From positions 46,919,651-46,983,650 of the forward strand of contig NC_065571.1 in the NCBI RefSeq assembly GCF_937616625.2: a stretch of 64,000 nt of DNA. Reading direction: 5' to 3'. Positions 32,446 through 41,351 of this stretch are shown here, one piece after another. How positions within the stretch are numbered: position 1 is the first letter of the stretch; every line of letters starts with the position of its first letter. Source of the stretch: Mercurialis annua. Lineage: Eukaryota > Streptophyta > Magnoliopsida > Malpighiales > Euphorbiaceae. The notes beneath the pieces were generated by a model, which saw only the letters and a program-made list of their open reading frames with translations, made no database searches and was not told the origin of the DNA. Made by a program: the position numbers and the translations under genes.

Positions 32446-32449
32446 ATAA
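28715..32449 (+). CDS. LINE ORF2: apurinic-type endonuclease, reverse transcriptase, zf-RVT
   Basis: This is an uninterrupted frame of 1244 codons from ATG 28715. Residues 1-230 form the endonuclease. Active-site motifs are all present: ISWNCRGG (residue 8 on), IETKKDS, YAPN, GDFNDIL, SKLDRCFVS and SDH at 222-224. The reverse transcriptase spans roughly residues 430-760, with FRPISLINGVFKIVSKLLAN, KLDFHKAFDSVSW, RQGDPLS and the catalytic FADD at 682-685. The C-terminal zf-RVT region includes PPRILFFLWLLIKERI and CSICGKVETGIHIILRC. The enzyme nicks target DNA and primes reverse transcription there. Nothing in the frame looks broken except the end. Where the copy at 1-1740 stops, this one reads on through the 3' region and into the A run (last residues YKKKIL). 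It is a mobile-element gene. Confidence 0.92.
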   Translation: MINTLNFISWNCRGGISHSRKQRSIRSFISDHSLSFIGLIETKKDSIDDFLIRRLWPNLDFDYCFSASNGASGGLLCIWDSTLISPSRIITTDRWISIDFTLNAVEIRFILLYAPNCQIYRAAIWSELLPVLNCDRQCLLTGDFNDILDPLERANCHTITASMIQFSNFIQSAGLFEIPLHGRFFTWQNRLSKSKLDRCFVSPSLMNIWPNMHLKALARSFSDHIPILFNSQNRIDWGPRPFRSINAWWDHKDFASFIKTSWLSFNDHSSFAIKLRELRKLIKVWNINIFGDLNVKTEQLKQNITDLESITDDRNLTEDEQTALSTLQSDQLRVNKQLETLWLQKSRLNWSLLGDKNTAFFHTSASIHAKNNLISEILIDNVSYSTPFDIKHNITLFYKSLYSRSKPVSFSLNALTFKTLTSLQASDLVNCFGLDEIQSTLMNCDGNKAPGPDGFNLYFYKQAWPFLKHDFQKLFSYFFRTGHFPKQLNTAFLVLLPKFKGANNIKDFRPISLINGVFKIVSKLLANRLAPLLPAIISENQFGFIKGRSIHDCHSIAAELIHLSYRRKEQYFIIKLDFHKAFDSVSWQFILDILDKMKFNVRWIKWIHSMLSSSQLSVLINGSPSDNFFMEKGVRQGDPLSTMLFVIAAEGFKILIDKAKSLGIIGGIDIDGYRESLSLLQFADDALLFLPNNIDMIRNLLRVLRCFELISGLRINFQKSSIIGLNVNMECIAEAANILNCQIESLPFSYLGMPLSRNQLARSHFDPLLQKFSSNLARWKGQLLSPAGRLILLKSVLCSLPVYSMCSFVIPISVITTMESHMKHFLWTGSHSQRGICKVSWDNVCLPLRFGGLNVPSLRLKNQSLLLKWIWKLFCCDRNSLWFSVMRVGSSISSWRDVTNPRNRNLSSLWRNIRKVCNSNNAVWDLFQANISFVPGNGVRIRFWSDIWLPNQQQPLALTYQSLFGLSRCPEANLSSIFNQSTGQFSEFFWRRRLRVGEAAIFTNLLQLIQQIKLHPLRLDVANWKHVEKYSASSFIQCYHDKFQVDSDSFLISLWKQKVPPRILFFLWLLIKERIISNSFLYRRGLLSFPNSSCSICGKVETGIHIILRCDLAWKFWNSLLKKIDIVAFSFPDNCKNFYQQWLALSGYKFRKLWATIWFFCVWELWKVRNRRVFKQETTDYDDLIFLCINKGVIHFKFHNACFLYNGNDVFRSLAYFARGLCRFLPSTSCDCANIIIIYKKKIL

Positions 32450-33073
32450 TTAGTTACTTGCCTTACATTCTTAAATTTACCTGTTAAATTTTCCTCATTT
32501 ATATTATTTCATTATATGGTTGCACATTTACTAGATAAAAATAAATAATTTTATATTTTTCCATCAGAAAATATGACTTGTGTAATTTTATTTTAATTTT
32601 TATTGGAGTCTAATCTCCATTCAAACTCTCATCTTTTGAAAATAACTTTTGAACTTAAGTCCATTAACATGAATCTCAACATGTTCGGTAAAGACTCGAC
32701 CTATTTAAATTGTTTTTATACATATAAAATAATGGGCACAACAAATTAAGAACATACATTTACATTAAAATTCAAATATATATTTTCATGCATAAATAAA
32801 CATCAAATTGTTTTTTTTTTTGAAATTTTGGTTTTGGCATTGTCAGATTTGTTTAACAGAATAATGAGGATTTGAATGGTCATATCAAAGGCAAGTCAAT
32901 GTTGGTCTAAAATGGGAATAATACAATTGTTTTCCGAACAATTTGTTTCTATTTTGAAGAAGAAAAGCATCCTTATGCTATGTTTTACAAAGCAAATATT
33001 TTGAATTTTGTACTTCCAGTCTTTATGAAGTCATCATGGCTTTTCTTAGTTTTATGGTTCATTTACTTTCTTC
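32450..33073. other. AT-rich intergenic DNA
   Basis: Nothing recognisable. Confidence 0.5.
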
Positions 33074-33076
33074 TTA

Positions 33077-33296
33077 GGCCATGTTTGGTTCATGGAATAG
33101 GTCCGGAATAGAATAGCTATTCCGTATTGAATAGTTATTCCTCACTTTGGTTCATGGAATAGTAACTCCATGGAATTGCTATTCCATGATTTTATGGAAT
33201 AACTACTCCTCTCAAAAAGTAAAGAATAGCTATTTCATTCTTCATGAAATAGCTATTCTATTCCATGCTATTTCATTCCATGAACCAAACATGGCC
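33077..33296. mobile_element. Tourist-like MITE (PIF/Harbinger), 220 bp
   Basis: The ends are perfect inverted GGCCATGTTTGGTTCATGG. The flanks are TTA at 33074-33076 and 33297-33299, the usual PIF/Harbinger duplication. The body is rich in GAATAG / CTATTC. A second copy at 43761-46532 is also 220 bases once its own insertion is removed. Confidence 0.88.
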
Positions 33297-33844
33297 TTAA
33301 GCTTTTGACAGAGCAGATCTGTCTGCAATATCTTGATAATGGAAACAAAGGTTTGGGAGTGTTAAATGAAAGTGTCTAAATCTAGTACCTGCAAGTAAAA
33401 GAAACAATTTTTATTGTATTTCTTAAACATAGGAAATCAAAGAAAAATTATACATGTAAAATTTGATACCTTTGTTTAGGCCACCGACCATGATCACAGC
33501 CACCACCTTACCCTGGGATTCTGCCATTACTAAACAATAGATATATGTATCATACATTATTTAAAAATAATCAAACATAAAATAAGACATTTGAAAAATC
33601 TATTTAAGTAGGTTATCGTCAAATTTTATATAACGGATACATCTACAATACATATTTGATACATCTATATACATCTCCGATACATATTTGATACATTTCC
33701 GATACATATTTGACCGTATGAACCCTCTTTTTTTATACTGTCTTTTTTGTAGTTTTATTACATATATTTTTATGCATATTAGACCCATTTCTAATATACA
33801 TTTGATGCTCATGAAATGCATCTTTACTCCTTGATATATTCTTG
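33297..33844. other. AT-rich intergenic DNA
   Basis: No gene is seen. From about 33600 the sequence becomes rich in GATACAT, leading into the tandem repeat that follows. Confidence 0.45.
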
Positions 33845-34062
33845 ATACATCTTCGATACACAATTTATACATAATAAATAAATACATTTTAAATGTAATT
33901 AATAGATACATCCTCAATACATAATTTGTACATGATAAATACATTTCAAATGTAATTAATAGATACGTGGTTGATACATAATTTATACATGATAAATATA
34001 TTTCAAATGTAATTAATAGATACATGGTTGATACATAGTTTATACATGATAGTAACATTTTT
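33845..34062. repeat. Minisatellite of about 58 bp, three to four copies
   Basis: Units share AAATGTAATTAATAGATAC, a variable piece, then TGATACATAATTTATACATG and a run to the next AAATGT. Copies start near 33891, 33949 and 34007, with a more diverged copy before them. GATACAT-rich decay extends on both sides (33640-34280). Confidence 0.75.
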
Positions 34063-34452
34063 TACTATATAATTTATACATGATAATACAAAAATTAAAT
34101 GCATTTAATAAATACATCATTGATGCAGGATTTATACATGATAGGTACAATTTTTAAAATTAAATGGATATATTGTTGATAAATAATTTATATATTTTTA
34201 TAAATATATTTAATAGATATATCTCTGATACATAGTATGCATGGTAGATATATTATTTATACATTAGATCTGTATTCGGTTTGTATTAACAATATATTCG
34301 ATGCATAATTTATAAAAATATAGTATTTATTTTTTAAAATGGTATCATTTGTATATTTTTATATTTTAAATTAATATTTAAGCATGTAAATAAGTATATA
34401 AATAAATTATTTATATTAAAAAAACAAAAAAAAAACTAAGTATAAATCAAAT

Positions 34453-34600
34453 ACCCAATTCAGCTTTCTGAATTGGGTACAAAATGAATTGGACCCAGTT
34501 CAGCTTACTGAATTGGGTCCAATTCATACATTGACCCAGTTCAGCTTACTGAATTGGGTCCAATTCATACATTGACCCAGTTCAGCTTACTGAATTGGGT
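34453..34600. repeat. Tandem hairpin array, four 26-bp hairpins at 40-41 bp spacing
   Basis: Hairpins lie at 34453-34478, 34493-34518, 34534-34559 and 34575-34600. The last three are ACCCAGTTCAG, a CTTA loop, then CTGAATTGGGT, with one mismatch in the stem. The first has a perfect stem (ACCCAATTCAG, loop CTTT). The last three lie in exact 41-base tandem units that include CCAATTCATACATTG. No coding is seen. A further palindromic stretch (ACTGACGTCAGTG at about 34667) follows. Confidence 0.9.
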
Positions 34601-36279
34601 CCAATTCATACATTAACCCTCTTTGATCTGATAGTGTACCAGAAAATACGTCAGGCTAGCTGGTGCGCACTGACGTCAGTGTGTGTTAGACTGATACACA
34701 CTAACGTCAGAAAATGGTATTATTGTAAAAAAATTAAAAAATAATAGAGATGAAATTTTTTCTAATGATATGATAATGTGTAAAAGTAGAAGCTATTTTT
34801 TGACAATTTTATAATTTTTTCTAATTTCTTACACCTGTCAAAATAGAAAAAAGTTAATTTAAATACATTTAACATAAAGAGAATTGTTATTGCAACTTGC
34901 AAGTAGGAAATCGTACTATAATAAAATAGACTTTATATTGTTTATGCTTATGTTAATTTGTAAAATATTTTTTTATCAGAGGTAGATTTGTCATATATCA
35001 GTTGTTAGTATATTGAATAGTATTAAAATCTATTTTTTAAACAGATAAACAACCGCTTGGGAGAGTCAGATTTCGAACACCCGACCTTATGAAACTATGA
35101 AGGACTTGACCACTAGGCCAAGCCTTCATGTGCGCATAACATTTATTTAATTTAGTTTATATGATATTTATTTTTATTTGATTTGTATTTAGTTTGTATA
35201 ACTTTTATTTTGTGTATTCTATGAGGGCTAATAAATTTTAATGAAAAATAATTATATCTTAAGAAAATAATATCATATTTCATTTTTTATTTATTTTTAC
35301 AGCCAATTTTATTTTAAAGTTAAAAAATTATGTTTTTATATAAAATAACTTGATGACATGTTTAAATAATCTCGTTTATTTTGTACTCTATTTTATATTT
35401 ATTTCAATTTAAAACATTATAAACCTATAAAAAGTATTTTTGTAATTGTTTTATGTATTTTATGTGTGTAAAAAAATTAACGACAAACGATTAACTCATA
35501 CACAAATAAATCTCACGTTCTATTTAAAATAGTTGTTTATTTTATACTTATTAACAATTTGTTTTGCATTAAATTTCTAATATCAATAAATTATAGGTTA
35601 ACAAATTATACCTTATTTAATAATTATGCCTATTAGATTTAACATTTATTTTACTTTATTTTTGGTTTATTTTTATTTACGTTGTAAAATATAAAGTATA
35701 AAATTATTTTATGACATGAGATCATTTGTTTATTAATTTTCTGTTTATTGTTTTTATATTATAAAGGCAAAGGTATATATTTTTTTAAAATTATTCAAAA
35801 AGAACACATAAGCATTTTAGTCATTTTTGAGCCACTTAAGCCCTTGATATTTTTAAATTGTGCATAAAGGTCCTCCATTTTTTTTGGAAAGAGCATTTAA
35901 GCCCTTTTAATTTATTTTTTTGGATACTTATTCCCTCAATTTTTTGGTAAATATTTTAAACATTAAGATTATTTTTGAACTTTTTTTCTATATGGTTATA
36001 AAAGACATGTCAGCAATTAACAAGTTTTTCTGATGGTGTTGGACAAAAGAAGTTATTTATTCTATTTTGAAAATAAAAAAGACTTAATTGTGCCAAAAAT
36101 TAGTTTAAGCGCTTATGTATATTTTTAAGAAAACTACAATTTTTTTTATCTTTTGCCTATTATAAAATAAAAACTTTAAAATTACTATATATTAGAGAAG
36201 CTATTTCTATTGACCAATTTTGACTGATTGTGTTGAGCAACTTTTCTCTTAAAATTATAACCAAAATTCTTGCTACTAG
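34601..36279. other. AT-rich intergenic DNA with a SINE-like piece
   Basis: Apart from the SINE-like stretch at 35040-35135 there is only AT-rich sequence without a recognisable frame. Confidence 0.45.
35040..35135 (-). mobile_element. tRNA-derived SINE fragment
   Basis: On the minus strand an A-box-like TGGCCTAGTGGTCAAG (35120-35105) is followed by a B-box-like GGTGTTCGAAATC (35081-35069) at the spacing of a tRNA-type promoter. The tail is T-rich. No acceptor-stem pairing and no target duplication were found, so it is a SINE piece rather than a tRNA gene. Confidence 0.5.
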
Positions 36280-36565
36280 ATAGTCTGGATAGCCGTCCAA
36301 GCCCGGTGCTTAAAGCCGGACTTGGGCAATAATTTTTAGTACCAAACTCGGCCCGGATTCGAGCTTATAAAAAGCCTGTTATTTTAAAAGCGGATTCGGA
36401 CTTTTATTTTTGTAAACTTTACATGTAAGCCCATCTAAACCCGGCTCGAGCCTGCAAAAATATATTATTAGGGCTGAGTTTGGATAGGAAATGTAAAACC
36501 CGATCCGGGCTCGGGCCGGGTTTAGACTTGTAAAAAAAAAAAAAAGCCCGCCGGATCCGAACCGA
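36280..36565. repeat. GC-rich CCCGG / CGGGC repeat patch
   Basis: Repeated GCCCGG, CCGGGC and CGGATTCGG strings form an island in AT-rich DNA, with a run of A near 36530. This resembles a common plant dispersed repeat, but the family is not identified. Minus-strand frames here are not genes. Confidence 0.4.
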
Positions 36566-36589
36566 ACCTGGCCATGAAAAGGTCTAGCC

Positions 36590-37019
36590 ATAAGAAATAT
36601 TTTTTAGGTTTTTTATATGAAATACTATTTCTTCTACAATAATTATTTTTATATTGCCCCTTCTTTACGTTTTATACCAAATTTTTTTTTTTTTATACTA
36701 TTTTTTTTAAAAAAATATTACTTCTATACTAACTCTCCTTTTTCAACATTTTCTTTTTTTAACTGTTGACGTTTTTGTCAGTTTTAATATTAACACAATG
36801 TCAACAATATTTAATAAACTAACGAATTTAAATTTTTAAATCTTTTTTACACTAATTTTTATTTTTTCAACATTATTTTATTTTATTTTAATTTATTTTT
36901 TATTTTATTTCACGTACAATATGGTCTTCTTTGCTAATACTAAAATTAACAAAATATCAACATAATATCAACACAATATCAACATTATAACATTATAATA
37001 ATTCAACATATATCATTAT
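36590..37019. repeat. Fragment of a Mutator-type element rich in ATCAAC
   Basis: It starts near GGTTTTTTATATGAAATAC, which resembles the end GGGCTTTTTATACAATATAC of the element at 39743. It carries repeated AATATCAACA motifs and the TTATTTCAC...ATATGGTCTTCTT segment, also found at 41760-43060. It is cut off at 37020 by the next insertion. Confidence 0.45.
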
Positions 37020-37514
37020 TGTTGGGTCCAGTAGTAGCTCAAGAGGGGGGGGTGAATTGAGACTTTAAAACTTTTCTGCTAAAATATGATAAGCTACAGA
37101 GTTAGCTTAAGCAGATAGAGTTTTAGTCACGCCAAGCTAATCAAATATGAGAGATTTGAGAGCTTTCAAGAGATCAACTAAAGAGCTATAGAATAAGCTT
37201 AAGTTGATAAGTTCTAGCAAAGACAAGCTGTTCAAATATTGAGGATTTGACAGACAAGTAAGATCAACTTTTAAGCTATTAACTCAGCTTGAGTTGATGC
37301 AGATTAGTAAAGATAAGCTAATCAAATATGAATGATTTGTGAGGTTATCAATACAAGAGATAAAGCTAAGTAAACAGAAATCAGATTAGTTCGAGAAATG
37401 CTTTTAAAAGTTCTTTAGAAAATCTCTTTTTAAAATCAGTTTATCGTGAAACTAATTAAAACAGAAATGAAAGCATAAAGCTGAGACACCGAATTTTTAT
37501 AGTGGTTCGGCAAC

Positions 37515-39016
37515 TGTTAGCAAAAAGCCAACTCGTAGTACTCGACAAGTCGAGGTCGAACCCACAAGGACTAGAGGTTTAAAGTGAAGGAAATTGATTG
37601 TGAAATTCAATTCGGAAAGCAATAGAAATATTGGTTTTGGCTTCGATTAAAACGATCAAACAAACAACTATTAATCAAAATGCTACTAAACTAAACAATC
37701 AACTAATTAACACAAGATTTAAATCAATAAGAGTAAAAGCTTAGAGGTTGCTAGTCATGCCAAAGTAATAACTAGGCGGTTCGAGTCAAGGTAATTGGAT
37801 TCTAGGTCGGGTCAAGCTATTCTACGGAACAAATTCCGCTCTCTCGAGCCGGAAGTGAACGAGTCGAATCTTGATTAACCATACCGAAATCTAATCCACT
37901 CTCGTGCTCATAGATTTCGATAGAACTAATCAAGTCAACTAATCAAGCAAACTTCACAACCGAGATAATCCTAAATCACGCTAGTGCATCTAGGATTAAA
38001 CCTTGTACTCCCTTAGGTATAATCTAATTAGTTAGCTCTCGCCCTCCTAATTAAATCACAAATCATAGATTAAGAGATCACTTTAATCTAAGCACTAGGT
38101 CCAAGGAGCACAACTACCAACTCAATCCAAAACCCTAACCCTAATCACCTATCAAAGCAACATGGCAATCATAACAACCCCTAAACAAAGGGTTTAGCCA
38201 CTAACCATCACCATAACACAATTAATTAAACAATTACAAAGATTAAGCATAGAGTAAAGATTTAGTACCTTGGAATAATAAATGAACCTTAAAAGCATGA
38301 ACTAGATAATGAAGCTTCAATAATTAAACTAATACTTGTATTGAATAACTTTCCCAAAATAGAAAAATCTGGAAATAACTTTAAGAACACAAAGAACTAT
38401 GATGATCTATTACTAAAATTAGTAATAACAATAAGAACAATACTAATAATTTGAGAGAAAAGTTGTTGCTACAATAATGAAGGTGACAATCATTCTCTAT
38501 CAAATCACACTTAACCTAAAAAGGAGATAAAATGGTTTATATAGTGTTTACAAATGAGGAAATAGGAGACAACTCATAAAAGGGTGCTTGGCCAAATGAG
38601 GAAATCATGTGTGAGTGTTGAGAAAAAGCTGGAATTCCTTCTTTCTTCATGTCTCGAATCGAGACATTCAACTTAAGGAGTTGTCTCGATTCGAGACAAT
38701 CTCTTAAAAAGCTACTGCCCCCTCTGCTAGTTCATCTCGAATCGAGATGGCCTTTTAAGTTGGGTGTCTCGAATCGAGACACCCTCTGAGATGGGGAAGA
38801 AGTCTTCGCTTGCTTCCGACTTTCGCACTCGACTTCCTCTTTTGATGATTTTTCACTCTTTTTGCCTCAAAACGCTCCGTAATGCTCTTGATTCCTTGAA
38901 ACATACGCACCTGCTATAAGGTATACATTTTTATAGAAAAGCGAGGTGAAAACATACAAAAGCATACGAAATAGCACTCTAAGCACTCTAATTATAGGAG
39001 TATTTCACTCCTATCA
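37515..39016 (-). mobile_element. Probable solo LTR of a Ty3/gypsy-type element, 1502 bp
   Basis: On the minus strand it starts TGATAGGAGTGAAATACTCC and ends TTTTTGCTAACA, i.e. TG...CA ends. Flanks are GCAAC and GCAAT (4 of 5). Near the minus-strand 3' end is CCTTGTGGGTTCGACCTCG, a sequence type common at the end of Tat/Athila-lineage LTRs. A TATA-like CTATATAAACC lies near 38540 on the minus strand. No internal region, primer-binding site or second LTR is present, so the element recombined to a solo LTR. It interrupts the element at 37020-39714. Confidence 0.68.
38652..38779. repeat. Four 13-bp palindromes in the solo LTR
   Basis: TCTCGAATCGAGA at 38652-38664, 38735-38747 and 38767-38779, and its complement TCTCGATTCGAGA at 38684-38696. 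The six-base arms are identical and only the centre base flips. Confidence 0.88.
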
Positions 39017-39733
39017 GCAATCCTGCCTACATCCACTCCTTAGGGATCCCCATCCCTAAGTATTTCACTCTTCAATCTCTATTGCGGGCTAGAGATAAAG
39101 CCAATAAGAATACAACCCTAGTTCTACCCAGAAGCTAGTCTGTAACTTACACGCTGATTTGTTAGCTTCATCAAACTATTTCCCTTTGAGATTACAAACC
39201 TAGTTCTACCCAGAAGTTAGTCTATAACTCAGCTGATTTGTTAGCTTCAGCAAACTATTTCCCTTTGAGATTACAAACCTAGTTCTACCCAGAAGTTAGT
39301 CTATAACTCACAAGTGATTACATATATATTTGGTGATGTAATACTCTCACTCAAAACTAACGCTAGTTTCTTTGAGAGGGATGACCAATTTGAAGCACAA
39401 TGTTGGTGGTGATGGATTTTCTCTCTTAATACTCCACACTTGATAAATGGTTTATAGAGAGGTATATATAGGCTCCAAGAATCTTCTAGAATAAGGGCTG
39501 AGTCATTTGCCTTGATTCTTATCCATAAATGCAAGGTGTACAAAATGCCAAATGGAGGAGCCTTTTGCCAGCCGAGCTAATCAGACCAGGTTGGGAACAT
39601 CTTATTTGGTAGTGACCTGGCAGCCTGATTTGTAGTACAAGGTACACTGTCACAGTTTAATCTTGTCTGCTGAGCTGGTAAACCTCAAGCTAATTCTGAA
39701 AATGCCCTCCAACAATTTTGCTTGTATTTCAAG

Positions 39734-39742
39734 ATAGAATAA
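39734..39742. repeat. 9-bp target-site duplication ATAGAATAA (left)
   Basis: Identical to 46609-46617, on the far side of the nested Mutator-type element. Confidence 0.85.
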
Positions 39743-40857
39743 GGGCTTTTTATACAATATACGCTAAATGGTGGTCCATTTACTTTTATACAGCTTGATC
39801 TTAATTTTTACATTTCATACGATATAATCTTATAAAGTTAACCTAAATTTCTCAAATCTTATCTTTTCTACGATTTTACATATTTCTCCCATTTTCAGCA
39901 ATCTCTTCTCTATTTTCCATGATGGTGAAGAAAGAACAGCAGCGGGAGTTGAACGGTGGTAAGAAAAAACGGCAGCGGCAGTTTTTGGTTTGACTTCTCA
40001 TCTTCTCTTTTTCTTTCTCCGCCTCTCCAGCGACCGCCAGAGTTGTTTTATTTTTTTAGATTTGAAAGTGTAGCTTTATTCCTTTCTCAAATCAAAGCCC
40101 TAAAAATTTCTCTAAATTCTCTATAATTATATAAATTTATGCAATATCATCGCGATAGGAGATAGCTACAGCTGATGCAAAAGCAAACGACTTCGAGCCA
40201 GAGGAGGACAATCTAGAGGACGAGGACGGAGCCGGAGGCGTAGATGTCAATGCTTCTCCTTGGGCTCTATTCCCAAACAGAAGTCTGCAATCACTAGTGC
40301 AGCAGCTTATTCTGATTCGCTTTATGTTTCTCCTAGTATCATATTTTTTAATGATGGGGGTGATGGTGACCAATGTTCATATTCTCTGCCTTCTGCAAGA
40401 TTTGGTTAGTAATGAGTAAGTAGTACTAATTTATTGGATTAATGTTAATTTGTTTTAAGCTTGAAATATCTGGTCAATAATCAAATTTTTTGAATAGCAA
40501 ACAAAGATAAATAAAATTTTGATTAACTAAAGAATGTTTGTAAAAACGAATAAGGTAACTATTTATTGAATTTAAAATGTTTGCAAGAAATGAACTAATA
40601 ACCAATCATTATAGCAAAAGCTTTTTAATAAGGTTGGTTCAAAAAGGGCCTGAGATATGTAATTCTTGCAATTTAAGGTGGCTACAAGCTGTAATTGTTT
40701 ATAAAATATGTATATGCATTTAAAAAAATAATAATAATATATATATGCATTTTGGTGTTTGTTTATCAGTAAAACAGATTGTATGGATTTTTGTTGGTTT
40801 GGTTATTTGAATTTGCCGCGTCCTTAATTTCTTTCTGTTTGTCTTGACCCTCAACAG

Positions 40858-40973
40858 GTTCGCATTGTTGCTGCTCAAGCTCTCACAACTCTATCAATCA
40901 GGTCTGGTGAGCCTTTTAGGCTACCAATCCACGAATTCTTGAATGCATTTGCGCATTGGCCGCGTGCAGTCTA
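40858..40973 (+). pseudogene. Captured host exon fragment (HEAT-repeat protein, TASH3-like)
   Basis: A T-rich tract and acceptor (CCCTCAACAG, ending at 40857) precede an open stretch encoding VRIVAAQALTTLSIRSGEPF, then RLPIHEFL, ending in TAA near 40973. The first part closely resembles a conserved segment I associate, from memory, with the plant SH3-domain TPLATE-complex subunit TASH3 (At2g07360). The last dozen residues diverge. Intron sequence and splice site came along, so the capture was from genomic DNA. The parent gene is not in this window, and the assignment needs a protein search. Confidence 0.5.
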
Positions 40974-40974
40974 A

Positions 40975-41351
40975 GACACCGTTTGGATTGATGGATTCTA
41001 AACGATAGATTTTAAACAATCCATGGATTTGGACAAAATCTATCGTTTGCCTAGAAAAAAAATTAATAGAATCCATAAATTTATAAATTCCCTCATTTTC
41101 TACAATCCATCATTTTTTAGGGTTATGATTTCCCACCTACTAGGTGGGAAAGTCCAAATCCACCATTTTTTATAGATGATGGATTGTTATACTATTTATT
41201 ATATTCCATAAATAATATTAAAATCCATTGATTTTATATTCAATCCAAACAATGAAATTTTAAAATTTATGGATTTAATTTCCATTGATTTAAAATCCAT
41301 CGATTTTGCTAAAATCCATGGGTTTTAAAACCCCCCAATCCAAACGGTACC
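40975..41351. mobile_element. MITE with CCGTTTGGATTG ends, 377 bp
   Basis: The left end GACACCGTTTGGATTG and the right end complement GGTACCGTTTGGATTG are inverted, and the arms continue with ATCCAT / ATGGAT-rich pairing. Flanks are TAA and TTA, compatible with a PIF/Harbinger-type target but not an exact duplication. It lies two bases after the stop of the captured exon. Confidence 0.65.

Larger units (their letters stand above)
37020..39714. mobile_element. Non-coding LTR-like element (TGTTGG...CCAACA) split by a solo LTR
   Basis: The outer ends are TGTTGGGTCC and CCCTCCAACA, with near-duplicate flanks ATTAT and ATTTT. Near the left end is GAGGGGGGGTGAATTGAG, and further in AGTGGTTCGGCAA, strings I know as widespread in plant repeat DNA. 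Three diverged repeats of about 95 bases lie at 37090-37350. A repeat of about 77 bases (CCTAGTTCTACCCAGAAG) lies at 39110-39310. There is no coding capacity. It may be a solo LTR or a small non-autonomous retroelement; the class is uncertain. Confidence 0.55.

Noticed and set aside
35069..35120. tRNA gene on the minus strand
   Set aside because: It has promoter boxes only; no acceptor stem or anticodon arm could be folded.
40137..40373. 78-codon minus-strand frame
   Set aside because: It lies inside the Mutator-type element, low-complexity and Ser-rich, without a recognisable domain. It could be a captured fragment but cannot be supported.
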